DNA of 64,000 bases from Methylotetracoccus oryzae (GTDB lineage Bacteria > Pseudomonadota > Gammaproteobacteria > Methylococcales > Methylococcaceae), in the NCBI RefSeq assembly GCF_006175985.1, contig NZ_SRSH01000018.1:1-64000 (forward strand). Reading direction: 5' to 3'. The notes under the pieces are model-generated. The model had not been told where the DNA came from and did not search any database. It saw only the letters and a list, made by a program, of their open reading frames with translations. The position numbers and the translations under genes were made by a program. Shown here one piece after another: positions 1 through 8,629 of this stretch. Numbering within the stretch: the first letter of the stretch is position 1; each line of letters starts with the position of its first letter.

Positions 1-320
1 AATCCGGGCGGAAATCGCCCTCTCAAACGCGGAATTTGCGTCACTAAAGTCCATTTTCGACGCCTGATTCTCCGCGGGATGCGTCCTTGCGCGTCAACTC
101 GGAATTGTTCAGAGGTTCCCTAAAGGGATGGAAATGCTTGGCGACGGGAATATTTCGATCGACAGCTTTGTCGGGTGCTCCGGTCACTCGACGGGTTGAG
201 GGGCGCAAAAGGCAGATGCCCGCTTATGGCCGACAGCACGCATACGGCATCGTGCCCGAAAGCTGCCTTCCCAGAATTCGCCGAACATCCTGACTCCGTT
301 CAACAACCACTGAGTCTGTC
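1..320. other. No gene recognised at left edge
   Basis: Short open frames in this stretch show no domain or motif I recognise. It precedes a decayed recombinase gene, so it may be debris of the same mobile element. Confidence 0.4.
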
Positions 321-922
321 ATGGAAACCATTACCAAGCGCGAAGCATGGAACAAGGGCAAACTCGTCGGCCAAAAGCCGCCTCTTAAGCCGAAGGACAT
401 CTGGGCCATCCGCATCCACCTGCAGAACCGGCATGCGGTTCGGGACCTTGCGATGTTCAACTTAGCGATCGACAGCAAGTTGCGCGGCTGCGATCTGGTT
501 AGCGTACGGGTGCGGGACATTTCCCACGGAAGCCAGATTCTTCCACGGGCGATGGTGATCCAGAAGAAGACGCAACGGCCGGTTCAGTTTGAACTAACGG
601 AGCCGACCCGGTCGGCGGTGGCGGCCTGGTTGGAGAAGGCCCATCTACGGGGAGACCAGTACCTGTTTCCGAGCCGGGTTGGGACCTCGCCGCATGTCTC
701 GACGCGCCAATATGCGCGCATCGTGCATCAGTGGGTTGAGGCTGCAGGTCTGGATTCATCGGCCTACGGCACCCATTCGATGCGGCGCTGATTTACAAGC
801 GAACGAAGAACCTCAGAGCCGTTCAGTTGTTGCTCGGCCACAGCAAACTTTAAAGCACAGTGCGCTACCTCGGCATCGAAGTCGATGACGCATTGGAAAT
901 CTCCGAGCAGACCGAGATTTAG
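321..922 (+). pseudogene. Tyrosine recombinase/integrase, frameshifted
   Basis: The first 157 codons encode a core-binding and N-terminal catalytic part of a small solo phage-type integrase, including the stretches LRGCDLVSVRVRD and YGTHSMRR. The frame stops at 789-791. The expected continuation resumes one frame over at 788 with LIYKRTKNLRAVQLLLGHS and YLGIEVDDALEI, ending at a TAG at 920-922. Compared with family members I remember (MRRTKASLIYRRTKNLRAVQ), about 13 bases are missing at position 788. A second lesion is a TAA at 851-853 where the family has Glu. The catalytic tyrosine region (VRYLGIE) is therefore out of reach of translation. With two inactivating changes the gene should be dead. 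It marks an old insertion at the left end of the window. Confidence 0.85.
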
Positions 923-1215
923 GCGTGTATTACGCGGCCACGAGGTCGATCCCCTGTGGCCGCTTTCCGGCATCACGGGCGATGCGTGCTGCCGGCCAGG
1001 TCCGGTCGTTCGGCCAAAGAGGACGCGGGTCATTCAAACGACCGCAGCACCCCATTAGTCGCCTCACACGTGCACGTTCTGAGCTAACGTTTCTCGGCCT
1101 CAGCGATCGACGCCGCACTTCACCCAAGGGTTTGAGAGCGTGTTACGGCGATTCGTCGCGAGTGGCTTGGCGCCGATGGCCGGAGGCAGATGGCAAACCC
1201 GCGCTTGTCGGGAGG

Positions 1216-3030
1216 TCAGGCCGCCGGCCGATGCTGAGCCCAACCGCGAGACGCAACCGCGCAGCGATTGGTGGCCCGCCGCTTGGCTTCGTCGCAATGG
1301 GGATTCCCGCAAACGGTTTCGAGGGCGACGGCGCATTTCAGGTGCCCAGGACGCGGCTGCTTGCGGACGAAGGCAGACCGCGCCAGATGGTAGCTCGGGT
1401 CCGGACCCCAGAAGTTGCGGTTCATTTCCGCCAGTTCCTCGAGCCGGTATTGTTCCAGCGGCTTGACCGACTCATCGGCCTCGCGCTCTGCTCGCTTCCG
1501 GCTGAGATGGGCCTCCACATCTGTGCTGCATGCCAGGTTTTCGGCAATGCGGACGATTTGATCCTGGAAACGGCCAAAACTGCCGTTCCCGAGATCGTCC
1601 TGAATGACAATGTCGTCGATCAGCCCGATCGACTTGGCCTCGTGCACGCTGATGGGCAGACACTGCTCCGTCAATTGTTCCGCAACGGCGACGCCGACCC
1701 GCTTCGGCAGCGAATAGGTCCAGTATTCCGAGCCATACAAACCGCCCATGCCCCGGTAATGTGGGTTCAAGACGATCCCTTCACGCGCCAAGACCCGGTC
1801 CGCGCCCAGGGCCATCATGACCCCACCGGCACCGGCACTGCCGTACATCGCCGCGATCGTAAGATGATCCGTTGTGGTCAGCAGACTCAGTACGAAGTCG
1901 TCCATCGCCTGGATGTTCGCCCATGACTCTTCTGCGGGGTCGTGCGCGGCTTCGATCAGGTTCAGATGAACCCCATTGGACCAGAAATCCTGACCGCCAA
2001 ATAGCACGATGACTTTGGTGGGGCGTTGCCGCGCGTACCGCACGGCCTCGTCCAGACGCCGACAGTGGTCGGTCCCCATCGCACCATTGTAGAAACGGAA
2101 GTTGACGTAGCCGACCTCGTTGCGCTCTTCGTACCAGATGTCGCGGAAGGTCGCGCTGCGGGTTTCGGCGTGGATAGGCACCGGAATTTCAGGAACTTCC
2201 GTCAACTGTTTGGCCAAGACCATCGCAGCGGGTAACTTGAAATACTCGTCCGGACGTGCGCCCTTTTGCTTCAGGTGTGAGATCCAGACCGCTCCGTCGA
2301 CCGCCGCCCGACAGACGGCGCCGTGGCGCTGTGCGATGATCTCACCCGGCTTTCCGACCAGCGTGCCTTCTTCGTGCGCGCCATACAGATAGACCGGAAG
2401 GCCGCCGATTTCATCCAGTACGCCCGGTGCACCGTCGCCGGAGCGGATCTTCCGCAGAATGGTTTCGACCGGATCGCTGGTCCAGTCGATCTGCCGTGCC
2501 CCGGCTTTCACTAACGGACGATAGCGGCCCCGCACATTCGGGCGGGAGTAGTCCAGCGGTGCCGGCACGAACAGTCCACTTTCGAAGCGCCGGACCGCGA
2601 CCAGCATGGCCTTGACCGCCGCGCGCGTCACCTCGTCCCGGTACAGGCTACTCTTGCTGGCCGCCCGCATTTTGAATTCGTAGGTGGCCCAGATAGGGCC
2701 TGAATCGACGTGCTCGGCCGCCTGGACCGCGGTGACACCCCATTCCTGCTCTTCGTTCAGGATCGCCCAGTCGAGCGAGTTGGCGCCACGATCCCCGACG
2801 ATCCCGGGATGCAGGATAATGCAGGTGTGCTGTTCCCAGATGTCACGGGGAATCACTTGGGCCAGCATCGGGCAGAGCACCAACTCGGGCTGAAACTGAC
2901 GTACGGCGTCCCGCATGGCATCGCCGGTCGTGCCGACCGCCACCCCCAGTGTATGCCCCAGGGCCTTCAGTTCGATATGGGCATGTTGCGTCAGGCTGTT
3001 GTAGGCGCTCGAGAGTAATAGGATGCGCAT
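1216..3030 (-). CDS. hoxX: HoxX-like hydrogenase maturation protein
   Basis: This is a 604-residue two-domain protein. The N-terminal half is a formyltransferase fold with the HPG motif at residues 74-76 and an Asp at 109 in the HVDSGPIWA segment. The C-terminal half (about 310-520) is an enoyl-CoA hydratase/crotonase fold with the GGQDFWSNGVHLNLIEAA and AGAGGVMMALGAD segments. That domain order is diagnostic of HoxX. In aerobic hydrogen oxidisers HoxX takes the formyl group of N10-formyl-tetrahydrofolate onto CoA and releases CO, the active-site ligand of [NiFe] hydrogenase. The start is supported by an AAGGAG site about nine bases upstream. It lies 54 bases downstream of folD on the same strand, which would supply the formyl donor. 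The last 50 or so residues are Arg/Ala-rich and look poorly conserved. No hydrogenase gene is in the window. Confidence 0.88.
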   Translation of the reverse strand: MRILLLSSAYNSLTQHAHIELKALGHTLGVAVGTTGDAMRDAVRQFQPELVLCPMLAQVIPRDIWEQHTCIILHPGIVGDRGANSLDWAILNEEQEWGVTAVQAAEHVDSGPIWATYEFKMRAASKSSLYRDEVTRAAVKAMLVAVRRFESGLFVPAPLDYSRPNVRGRYRPLVKAGARQIDWTSDPVETILRKIRSGDGAPGVLDEIGGLPVYLYGAHEEGTLVGKPGEIIAQRHGAVCRAAVDGAVWISHLKQKGARPDEYFKLPAAMVLAKQLTEVPEIPVPIHAETRSATFRDIWYEERNEVGYVNFRFYNGAMGTDHCRRLDEAVRYARQRPTKVIVLFGGQDFWSNGVHLNLIEAAHDPAEESWANIQAMDDFVLSLLTTTDHLTIAAMYGSAGAGGVMMALGADRVLAREGIVLNPHYRGMGGLYGSEYWTYSLPKRVGVAVAEQLTEQCLPISVHEAKSIGLIDDIVIQDDLGNGSFGRFQDQIVRIAENLACSTDVEAHLSRKRAEREADESVKPLEQYRLEELAEMNRNFWGPDPSYHLARSAFVRKQPRPGHLKCAVALETVCGNPHCDEAKRRATNRCAVASRGWAQHRPAA

Positions 3031-3084
3031 GATCTGAACTCCTTGTGAATTTATTGTTGTGGTGTTGAGGCCGGGGGCGATGAA

Positions 3085-4047
3085 CTAAGCCACGACGACG
3101 GCAGCAACCCCTGGAATGGGTAACGCGAGAGGCGGACTGGCTGGTCGCGTGGGCCATGGGCCGGCTTCAGTCCAGGAAGCAAGGGCTGGCTCCGAACCGC
3201 TGGATTGCCGATTCGCCCAGGCCAGGAAGGTGTTGTGTAGCAACATCGCGACGGTAACGGCCCCCACGCCGCCCGGTACCGGGGTAATGAACGAAGCGCG
3301 TTTGGCGGCTTCCTCAAACTCCACATCACCGACCAGTTTGCCGTCGATACGGTGGATGCCGACATCGATCACCACGGCCCCGTGTTTGATCCACGCCCCC
3401 TTAATGGCGCGTGGCACCCCGACAGCCGCTACGACCAGATCGGCTTGGCTGACGGCTGCGGGCACATCGCTCCGGCGATGGCAGATCGTCGCGGTCGCAT
3501 GGGCAGCCAGCAGCAACATCGCCATGGGCTTGCCGACGATGTTGCTGCGGCCGACGATCACCGCTCGCTTGCCGGCCAGTTCGAAGCCAATGTCGTCAAG
3601 TAGCCGCATGACCCCCAGTGGCGTGCAGGGGCGCAGGCCGGCGAGGCCCTGGAACAGCCGTCCCGCATTCACCGGATGGCGGCCCTCGACGTCTTTGTCC
3701 GGATCGATCACTGCGGCCAATGCATCGGCATTCAAATGGGCCGCGAGCGGCAACTGCAACAAAATCCCGTGGATGGCCGGATCCCGGTTCAACTCAGTGA
3801 TCCGTTCGCGCAATTCGCGTTCGGACACGCGGGACTCGAACAGATGTTCGCGATAGGCAAAGCCCACGCTGTGTGCTGCACGCTCCTTCTGGCGCGCGTA
3901 GGCGACGCAGGCCGGGTCATCGCCCACACGAATGACCGCCAGCCCCGGGACCCCTTGTTTCCATTCCTTCAGTCTGGCCACGTCGCGTTCGATCTGCTGC
4001 AGCATCTTGGCTCGAATGCGACTCCCGTCGATTAGTTGTGCGCTCAT
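3085..4047 (-). CDS. folD: Methylene-THF dehydrogenase/cyclohydrolase FolD
   Basis: This is the bifunctional cytosolic enzyme that converts 5,10-methylene-tetrahydrofolate to N10-formyl-tetrahydrofolate with NADP. Visible motifs are the catalytic Tyr50 and Lys54 in YARQK, QLPLAAHL at 98-105 (the usual form is QLPLP), PCTPLGVMRLL, the Rossmann segment VIVGRSNIVGKPMAMLLL around 164-180, and TPVPGGVGAVT. The fold ends near residue 280, the usual family length. About 40 extra residues follow, rich in Pro, Ala and Ser, which are unusual. It is placed between the SRPBCC gene (30-base gap) and hoxX (54-base gap), so it probably belongs to their operon and feeds formyl groups to HoxX rather than acting only as the housekeeping copy. 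Confidence 0.92.
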   Translation of the reverse strand: MSAQLIDGSRIRAKMLQQIERDVARLKEWKQGVPGLAVIRVGDDPACVAYARQKERAAHSVGFAYREHLFESRVSERELRERITELNRDPAIHGILLQLPLAAHLNADALAAVIDPDKDVEGRHPVNAGRLFQGLAGLRPCTPLGVMRLLDDIGFELAGKRAVIVGRSNIVGKPMAMLLLAAHATATICHRRSDVPAAVSQADLVVAAVGVPRAIKGAWIKHGAVVIDVGIHRIDGKLVGDVEFEEAAKRASFITPVPGGVGAVTVAMLLHNTFLAWANRQSSGSEPALASWTEAGPWPTRPASPPLALPIPGVAAVVVA

Positions 4048-4077
4048 TACGATTCCCCCGTTGTGATGCCGAGTCCG

Positions 4078-4620
4078 CTATGCCTGCATGACCGGCCCGG
4101 CTTTCCCAATGGCAGTGGCGGCCGGCGCCCTCATCCGTTGAGGAGGATCGTCCTCCGCCTCGACCAAAAACTTCAACGTGCCCACAGTGCGCCCAACACC
4201 ATCCAGGATCGCGCGGTGAATCAAACCGGCAAAGGGTCTCAGGTACAGCTCCAGCTGCTTTAGCTCGAAGGTGAAAGAGAGCAGGGTCGCCGACCCGTAC
4301 GAGGCAGCCTCTTCGATCAGGTAGTCGCAGCGGTAGGGGCTCGACACACCCTCGAAACCGATGCGGCGACCGGGTTCGAACACCGTGACCGCAAAAACCG
4401 ATTCGGAGCGGTGACCCAGATCGATGCGGACCTGCCGTGCGCGCGTCCCCACCCGCACGGGGCCCGGGCTGATCTGCTTTAGTTCCTGGACTTCCGACGA
4501 CCAGCGCGGATAGTTTGCGAAGAACTGTTCTCCAATGAAGCGGAATACCGCTTGAGGGCGCCGATGGACCACGACACTTGCGTGCTCGACCACCCGTACG
4601 TCTTCGTTAAATGGAAACAT
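4078..4620 (-). CDS. SRPBCC-family protein
   Basis: This 180-residue protein has the START/polyketide-cyclase (SRPBCC) pattern: an opening strand VVEHASVVVHRRPQAVFRFI, the FFANYPRWSSEVQELK segment, a G-x-R turn (VGTRARQV), then beta-rich sequence and a long C-terminal helix (RPFAGLIHRAILDGVGRTVG). Members bind hydrophobic ligands or act as small cyclases or chaperones; no substrate can be read here. The ATG at 4620 was preferred over a longer frame because an AGGGGG-type site precedes it and the upstream extension looks non-coding. It lies between the AraC-type regulator and folD, so it is probably the first structural gene of the hoxX operon. CoxG, a CO dehydrogenase accessory protein, is also SRPBCC, but I see nothing CoxG-specific. 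Confidence 0.7.
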   Translation of the reverse strand: MFPFNEDVRVVEHASVVVHRRPQAVFRFIGEQFFANYPRWSSEVQELKQISPGPVRVGTRARQVRIDLGHRSESVFAVTVFEPGRRIGFEGVSSPYRCDYLIEEAASYGSATLLSFTFELKQLELYLRPFAGLIHRAILDGVGRTVGTLKFLVEAEDDPPQRMRAPAATAIGKAGPVMQA

Positions 4621-4796
4621 GGCAAACCCCCTGCTGTGCTGTGAGCTAACGGTGGTCCGCGCCCGATGCGGACCCCCTGAACCGGCGCAGTGTCCTGTGG
4701 ACTGTTGCGCCGGGGGCGTCGATTGCCCTCCTGTCGCTGACCGGTGTGAACGCTTCGCCGCATCTTCCTGGATGCTGCGGCGCACGGGCCAGGCCT

Positions 4797-5912
4797 TCAA
4801 AATGAATTGACAGAGGCCTTGAGCGTCGCGGCGTGCCTGCCTGTCACCGTCGGTGTCGCTTCCGCCTCATTCCGGCCGAATCGTGCGCGATAGTCCTGGG
4901 GACTGATGCCCAGGTTGCGGATGAATGACCTCCGCATCCGTTCGGCATCGCCGAAGCCTGCCATGACGGCAACGGTTTCGATTCGATCGTTGGTCATACC
5001 GAGAAAATGGCGTGCCGCGTCGATCCGGGCCTTTTCGACGAACTTGGCCGGCGTCAGACCAGTTTCGGTCTGGAAGATGCGCGCAAAGTTGCGGGGACTC
5101 ATCGCCATCCGTTCGGCAAGCAGGTCGTTGCAGAGATCTTCGGCGGGATGCTCCATGATCCACATTTGCAGTGCCCGCACGTCGCCATGAGCCGTCGCAT
5201 CGCTGACCAGGTAGCCGCTGAACTGCGACTGGCCACCCGGTCGTTGGAGGAAGACGACCATGTAACGCGCCAGCAGCAAAGCCTGCTCTCGGCCCCAATC
5301 TTCCTCGACCAGGGCCAACGTCAGATCAATGCCTGACGTGATGCCGCCCGAAGTGGAGATCGGACCGTCCCGCAAAAAAATGCGATCGGGTTCGACCGCG
5401 ACCCTGGGATAATCGGCGGCCAAGCGCTCGCAATAAGCCCAATGGGTGGTCGCTCGCCGCCCGTCAAGGAGACCGGCTTCGGCCAACAGGAAGGCGCCGG
5501 TGCAAACTGAGACCAGTCGCCTCACGCGGCCGGACATGCTGCAAACCCATGCCCGCAACGACGGGTCGGACAGCACATATGCCACATCCGGGGCGCCTGG
5601 GATCAACAAGGTGTCGATCTCATCCGTGAACTCATCGTAGGCGCAGTCGGCATAAATTCGAAGGCCACACGACGCCGTGACCGGCCCCGTCCTTTTGGCG
5701 ATGATTCTGATCGGATAGACGGCCTCATTGGCGATGCCGGAGCGTTGAAAACCGAAGTTGGTCAGGGCGAATCCTTCCATCGGTCCGGCCAGATCGAGGA
5801 TTTCCACGCCGTCGAACGCGACGATGCCGATGGGTCTAATCGTTGGTTTCGACGCTTGATCTGGTGGGATGGCATGTTGGCTCACGGCGTAGTCCTCACA
5901 CGGCATGGTCAT
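4797..5912 (-). CDS. GlxA-family AraC-type transcriptional regulator
   Basis: Residues about 25-210 form a DJ-1/PfpI (class I glutamine amidotransferase-like) domain with the elbow Cys137 in SVCTGAFLL. Residues about 245-350 form an AraC/XylS double helix-turn-helix (LAERMAMSPRNFARIFQTE and ETVAVMAGFGDAERMRRSF). That fusion defines the GlxA-type regulators, cytoplasmic DNA-binding proteins whose sensor domain binds small metabolites. The gene is first in a same-strand run with the SRPBCC gene, folD and hoxX, 176 bases upstream of the SRPBCC start, so control of those genes is the likely role. The length of 371 residues is slightly above the usual 320-350. A later ATG, such as codon 3, is possible. 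Confidence 0.88.
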   Translation of the reverse strand: MTMPCEDYAVSQHAIPPDQASKPTIRPIGIVAFDGVEILDLAGPMEGFALTNFGFQRSGIANEAVYPIRIIAKRTGPVTASCGLRIYADCAYDEFTDEIDTLLIPGAPDVAYVLSDPSLRAWVCSMSGRVRRLVSVCTGAFLLAEAGLLDGRRATTHWAYCERLAADYPRVAVEPDRIFLRDGPISTSGGITSGIDLTLALVEEDWGREQALLLARYMVVFLQRPGGQSQFSGYLVSDATAHGDVRALQMWIMEHPAEDLCNDLLAERMAMSPRNFARIFQTETGLTPAKFVEKARIDAARHFLGMTNDRIETVAVMAGFGDAERMRRSFIRNLGISPQDYRARFGRNEAEATPTVTGRHAATLKASVNSF

Positions 5913-6937
5913 TTTCGTCAGTACGCCGAGCGAGTCTGGCTTGGCTCCCGCAGACCCGGCGTATTGGGCTGGATCCCAGGTTGTGCCTTCCCGAGTCTTT
6001 CCACAATGACAGAGTGCCCTCGATTTCCGCCAACGGTTCCTTTGACTTCACCGCTGCGCGGCTAGACATCGCCAGGGAGCCCGCTCACGCTCTACGGGCC
6101 CTTAAAGCCATAAGCGGTAAGTGGCGGAGCCCTGTTGGAGGTCGCGGTTGGCCATCACGATCAGGGAAGCGAGGCCGGACTAAATGCGAACGTCAACCAT
6201 GGCGTTGATTTATGATTTCAATGAAAGCAAAAGCTTCGGAAGGGACGTTACGTTACGTTAAAGGGGGGCGTTGACGGTTGTGACAGGTTTTTTCGGGGAA
6301 ACCGAGTTAGCGCGGCTCAGCCTAGTCCCATGAGTTTGCGGTTGAGGACCGAGTCCGGTGCTACGATGGCATACTCCCTACGGACATTGGACCCGATCCA
6401 TTAAGCGGCTGCACGGCCGCAGTTGACTAGCGAGCGTAAACGGCCCTTTTGGCCGCGGAATGGGCGGCTAGCTTGTGATTCCGTGTGGCCGGTTCAGTCT
6501 GAAACGGGTCATCCGATGTTAGTCTTGGCGACGGACCGCTTTGGGTCGCAAGCCACCGTCGCTAGATCAGAAAAGCTGCCGTTCTACCGTCCCGACGCCC
6601 GTACGGCAGCAAAGCGGCACATTGCCGACTCGCACGGACCGGAAGCCGAACGTCAGTACTGGCCGAGGACCTGCCGGCTAGCTTGCGAAACCGCATGACG
6701 GCTTCAAGCCGATTTGCTGCCCCGCAGGATCTGCCAGCCGGCCGTGGGCGACAGGCGATGAAGGGATGGGCAGAGAGGTGGTGCACGTCACGGCGCTGGT
6801 ATCCCACTCCAGAAGCCGACCGCAGGCATCACATTCTCTTTCAGCTACCCCTCTATCAACCGATTCAGTGGCGTTACTTTCCTCCGAACCGGGGCTCGGC
6901 ATAGGCCAATCCGAGCGAGGTTGCTACCCTACCCGTT
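5913..6937. other. 1-kb stretch without recognisable gene
   Basis: No frame in this stretch shows a domain, a convincing start or conserved-looking sequence. It contains a short tandem ACGTT run (about 6245-6260). It also has two diverged copies of a roughly 45-base segment at about 6450 and 6660, sharing the core CGGCTAGCTTG. It probably holds the promoter of the leftward regulator gene and of the rightward dinB, but no consensus promoter stood out. Confidence 0.4.
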
Positions 6938-8089
6938 ATGTCACGCCGCATTGCCCACCTGGACATGGACGCGTTCTACGCCTCGGTGGAGCTGCTGCGC
7001 TATCCTCAGCTCAGAGGCTCACCGGTGGTGGTCGGGGGACGGCGACCCGCGCTACCGCCCGACACCGCATTGGCCGATTTCCCCCGGCTGCGCGCCTATG
7101 TCGGCCGTGGCGTGGCTACGACGGCCAACTACGAGGCACGGGCCTTGGGTGTCCGCTCCGCCATGGGGCTCATGAAGGCGGCAGTCCTGGCGCCCGATGC
7201 AATCCTCCTCCCGGCCGATTTTGAGGAGTACCGGCGTTACTCACACCTCTTCAAGGCTGCCGTCGCGGCCATCGCGCCGCACCTCGAAAACCGCAGTATC
7301 GACGAGATCTATATCGACTTGACCGCCGTGCCCGGCGAGACGGTATGGGTGGCACAGCGCCTCAAGGACCAGGTGCGTGCGGCCACTGGACTGTCCTGTT
7401 CCATTGGCGTGGCCCCGAACAAACTCTTGGCCAAGATCGCTTCGGAGTTGGATAAGCCCGATGGCTTGACCGTCCTGACACGGGAGGACCTGCCCATCCG
7501 CATCTGGCCCCTGCCCCCGCGGGCCATCCCCGGGATCGGTCCGAAGGCCAGCGACAAGCTCGAACAACTGGGCCTGCGAACCATTGGCGACCTGGCCCAA
7601 GCCGCCGTGCCGTGGCTGATGCAACAGTTCGGCCCGCGCTATGGCCTGTGGCTCAGCCAAGCAGCCCAGGGCGTGGATGAACGGCCGGTCGTGCAGGTCA
7701 GTGAACCCAAGTCGATCAGCCGTGAGACGACCTTTGCGCGGGATTTGGATCCGCGCGCCGATCGACCGGCACTGACGCAGATCCTGACGGCGCTCTGTGA
7801 CGGGGTCAGTCGGGATCTGATCCGGAAAGGCTACCGGGGAAAGACGATCGGCATCAAGCTGCGTTACCAGGACTTCCGTACCATTACGCGCGCCCACACC
7901 CTGGCGGCGGCGACCGATGATCCCGGCGTGATTCTCAGCACCGCCCGGGCGTGCCTCAAACGCGTGCCGCTGGGTCATCCTTTGCGACTCCTCGGGATTC
8001 GGGCGTCGGCCCTAAACCGCATCGCGGCTGCGAGCGAATCGAACGCTGCCGCAGGCGGTTTATTTGCCGATGACCGGGACGATGGCTGA
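6938..8089 (+). CDS. dinB: Y-family DNA polymerase IV (DinB)
   Basis: This is a translesion DNA polymerase of 383 residues. Palm-domain metal ligands are visible in HLDMDAFYASVE (Asp9, with Asp11) and in SIDEIYIDL. The thumb motif SIGVAPNKLLAKIASELDKP, the helix-hairpin-helix segment IPGIGPKASDKLEQLG and a little-finger domain follow in the usual order. Compared with E. coli DinB there is an insertion of about 20 residues after VVVGGRRP and before GRGVATTANYEARALG, a variant known in several proteobacteria. The start ATG at 6938 matches the family N-terminus (MSRRIAHLDMD). No perfect LexA box was found upstream. It faces the putative origin region, and whether it belongs to the chromosome or to the adjacent integrated element cannot be told from sequence. 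Confidence 0.93.
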   Translation: MSRRIAHLDMDAFYASVELLRYPQLRGSPVVVGGRRPALPPDTALADFPRLRAYVGRGVATTANYEARALGVRSAMGLMKAAVLAPDAILLPADFEEYRRYSHLFKAAVAAIAPHLENRSIDEIYIDLTAVPGETVWVAQRLKDQVRAATGLSCSIGVAPNKLLAKIASELDKPDGLTVLTREDLPIRIWPLPPRAIPGIGPKASDKLEQLGLRTIGDLAQAAVPWLMQQFGPRYGLWLSQAAQGVDERPVVQVSEPKSISRETTFARDLDPRADRPALTQILTALCDGVSRDLIRKGYRGKTIGIKLRYQDFRTITRAHTLAAATDDPGVILSTARACLKRVPLGHPLRLLGIRASALNRIAAASESNAAAGGLFADDRDDG

Positions 8090-8184
8090 GCCCTGGGCTT
8101 CACGCAATGGGCCTCATCAGCAGCCCCTTTGGGCTGTTCGAAGGGTTTGCGGCGAGGGTGTGTACCAGGAAAGGCAGTCGCCCC

Positions 8185-8450
8185 TGTGGATAACTTTTTT
8201 CACACTTAAATGATTAGAAAAGGATTAAAGAAAGATTAGCAAGGCGAAAACGGCTGCCGGCAAACGGGCTGGAGGCCACGGCTGGCGCGGCTTTGCGCAT
8301 GGTTGGCCAATCCTTCCCGCGTCGGTCGTATGCCGTGGTTGGCGTCGGTCGTATGCCGTGTCGGCGTCGGTCGTATGCCGTGCTCGGGCCGTTTCCGTCG
8401 GTCGTATGCCGTGCCCGCGTCGGTCGTATGCCGTGCCTGTCTGTGGATAA
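8185..8450. other. Putative iteron-type replication origin
   Basis: Two perfect DnaA boxes (TGTGGATAA, the complement of TTATCCACA) lie at 8185-8193 and 8442-8450 in the same orientation, each followed by a C/T-rich run (CTTTTT). After the first box comes an AT-rich purine tract (8194-8245). Five iterons then fill 8321-8435 up to the second box. DnaA boxes, an AT-rich melting region and directly repeated iterons at about 22-base spacing are the layout of plasmid-type origins. No Rep initiator gene was recognised nearby, so this may be a relic, or the initiator may be encoded elsewhere. A transcription-factor array is the alternative. Confidence 0.55.
8321..8435 (+). repeat. Five direct iterons, 17 bp each
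   Basis: The unit GTCGGTCGTATGCCGTG occurs without mismatch at 8321, 8344, 8366, 8397 and 8419. Start-to-start spacings are 23, 22, 31 and 22 bases, so most units lie on one face of the helix about two turns apart. All are in one orientation. Short open frames across them on both strands are artefacts of the repeat. Exact conservation of five copies suggests a protein-binding function. Confidence 0.9.
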
Positions 8451-8629
8451 CTTTTTACCCCAAGGGTCATGCCGCACCGGCGTGGCGGACGCGCCTCACT
8501 AGGCCGTTGTCGCTACTGCTCAGCCCGCCTCCGTCGCAACACCCCCCACTCGGGTTGCGCTGTGTGTTCTATGCTCCGAGTAACCACCTTGTTGTCCCTG
8601 ATCACACCACGCGGCGAGGGAGCGCTCCG

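Noticed and set aside
4078-4620. SRPBCC protein as CoxG (CO dehydrogenase accessory)
   Set aside because: The link to CO through HoxX is tempting, but there are no CoxG-specific features and no cox genes.
6423-6698. 91-residue frame in the gene-free region
   Set aside because: It has no ribosome site and no domain; it spans the diverged repeat pair and looks like chance coding.
6796-6812. LexA-like palindrome CTG...CAG upstream of dinB
   Set aside because: The spacer is 11 bases (GTATCCCACTC) rather than the 10 of gammaproteobacterial LexA boxes, and it lacks the TA-rich centre.
8118-8140. Hairpin GCAGCCCC-TTT-GGGCTGT after dinB
   Set aside because: The stem is short and no T-run follows, so it was not called a terminator.
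8214-8477. Minus-strand frames with repeated HGIRP/TAYDRR peptides
   Set aside because: They are translations of the 17-bp DNA iterons; the frames have no start site or other protein character.
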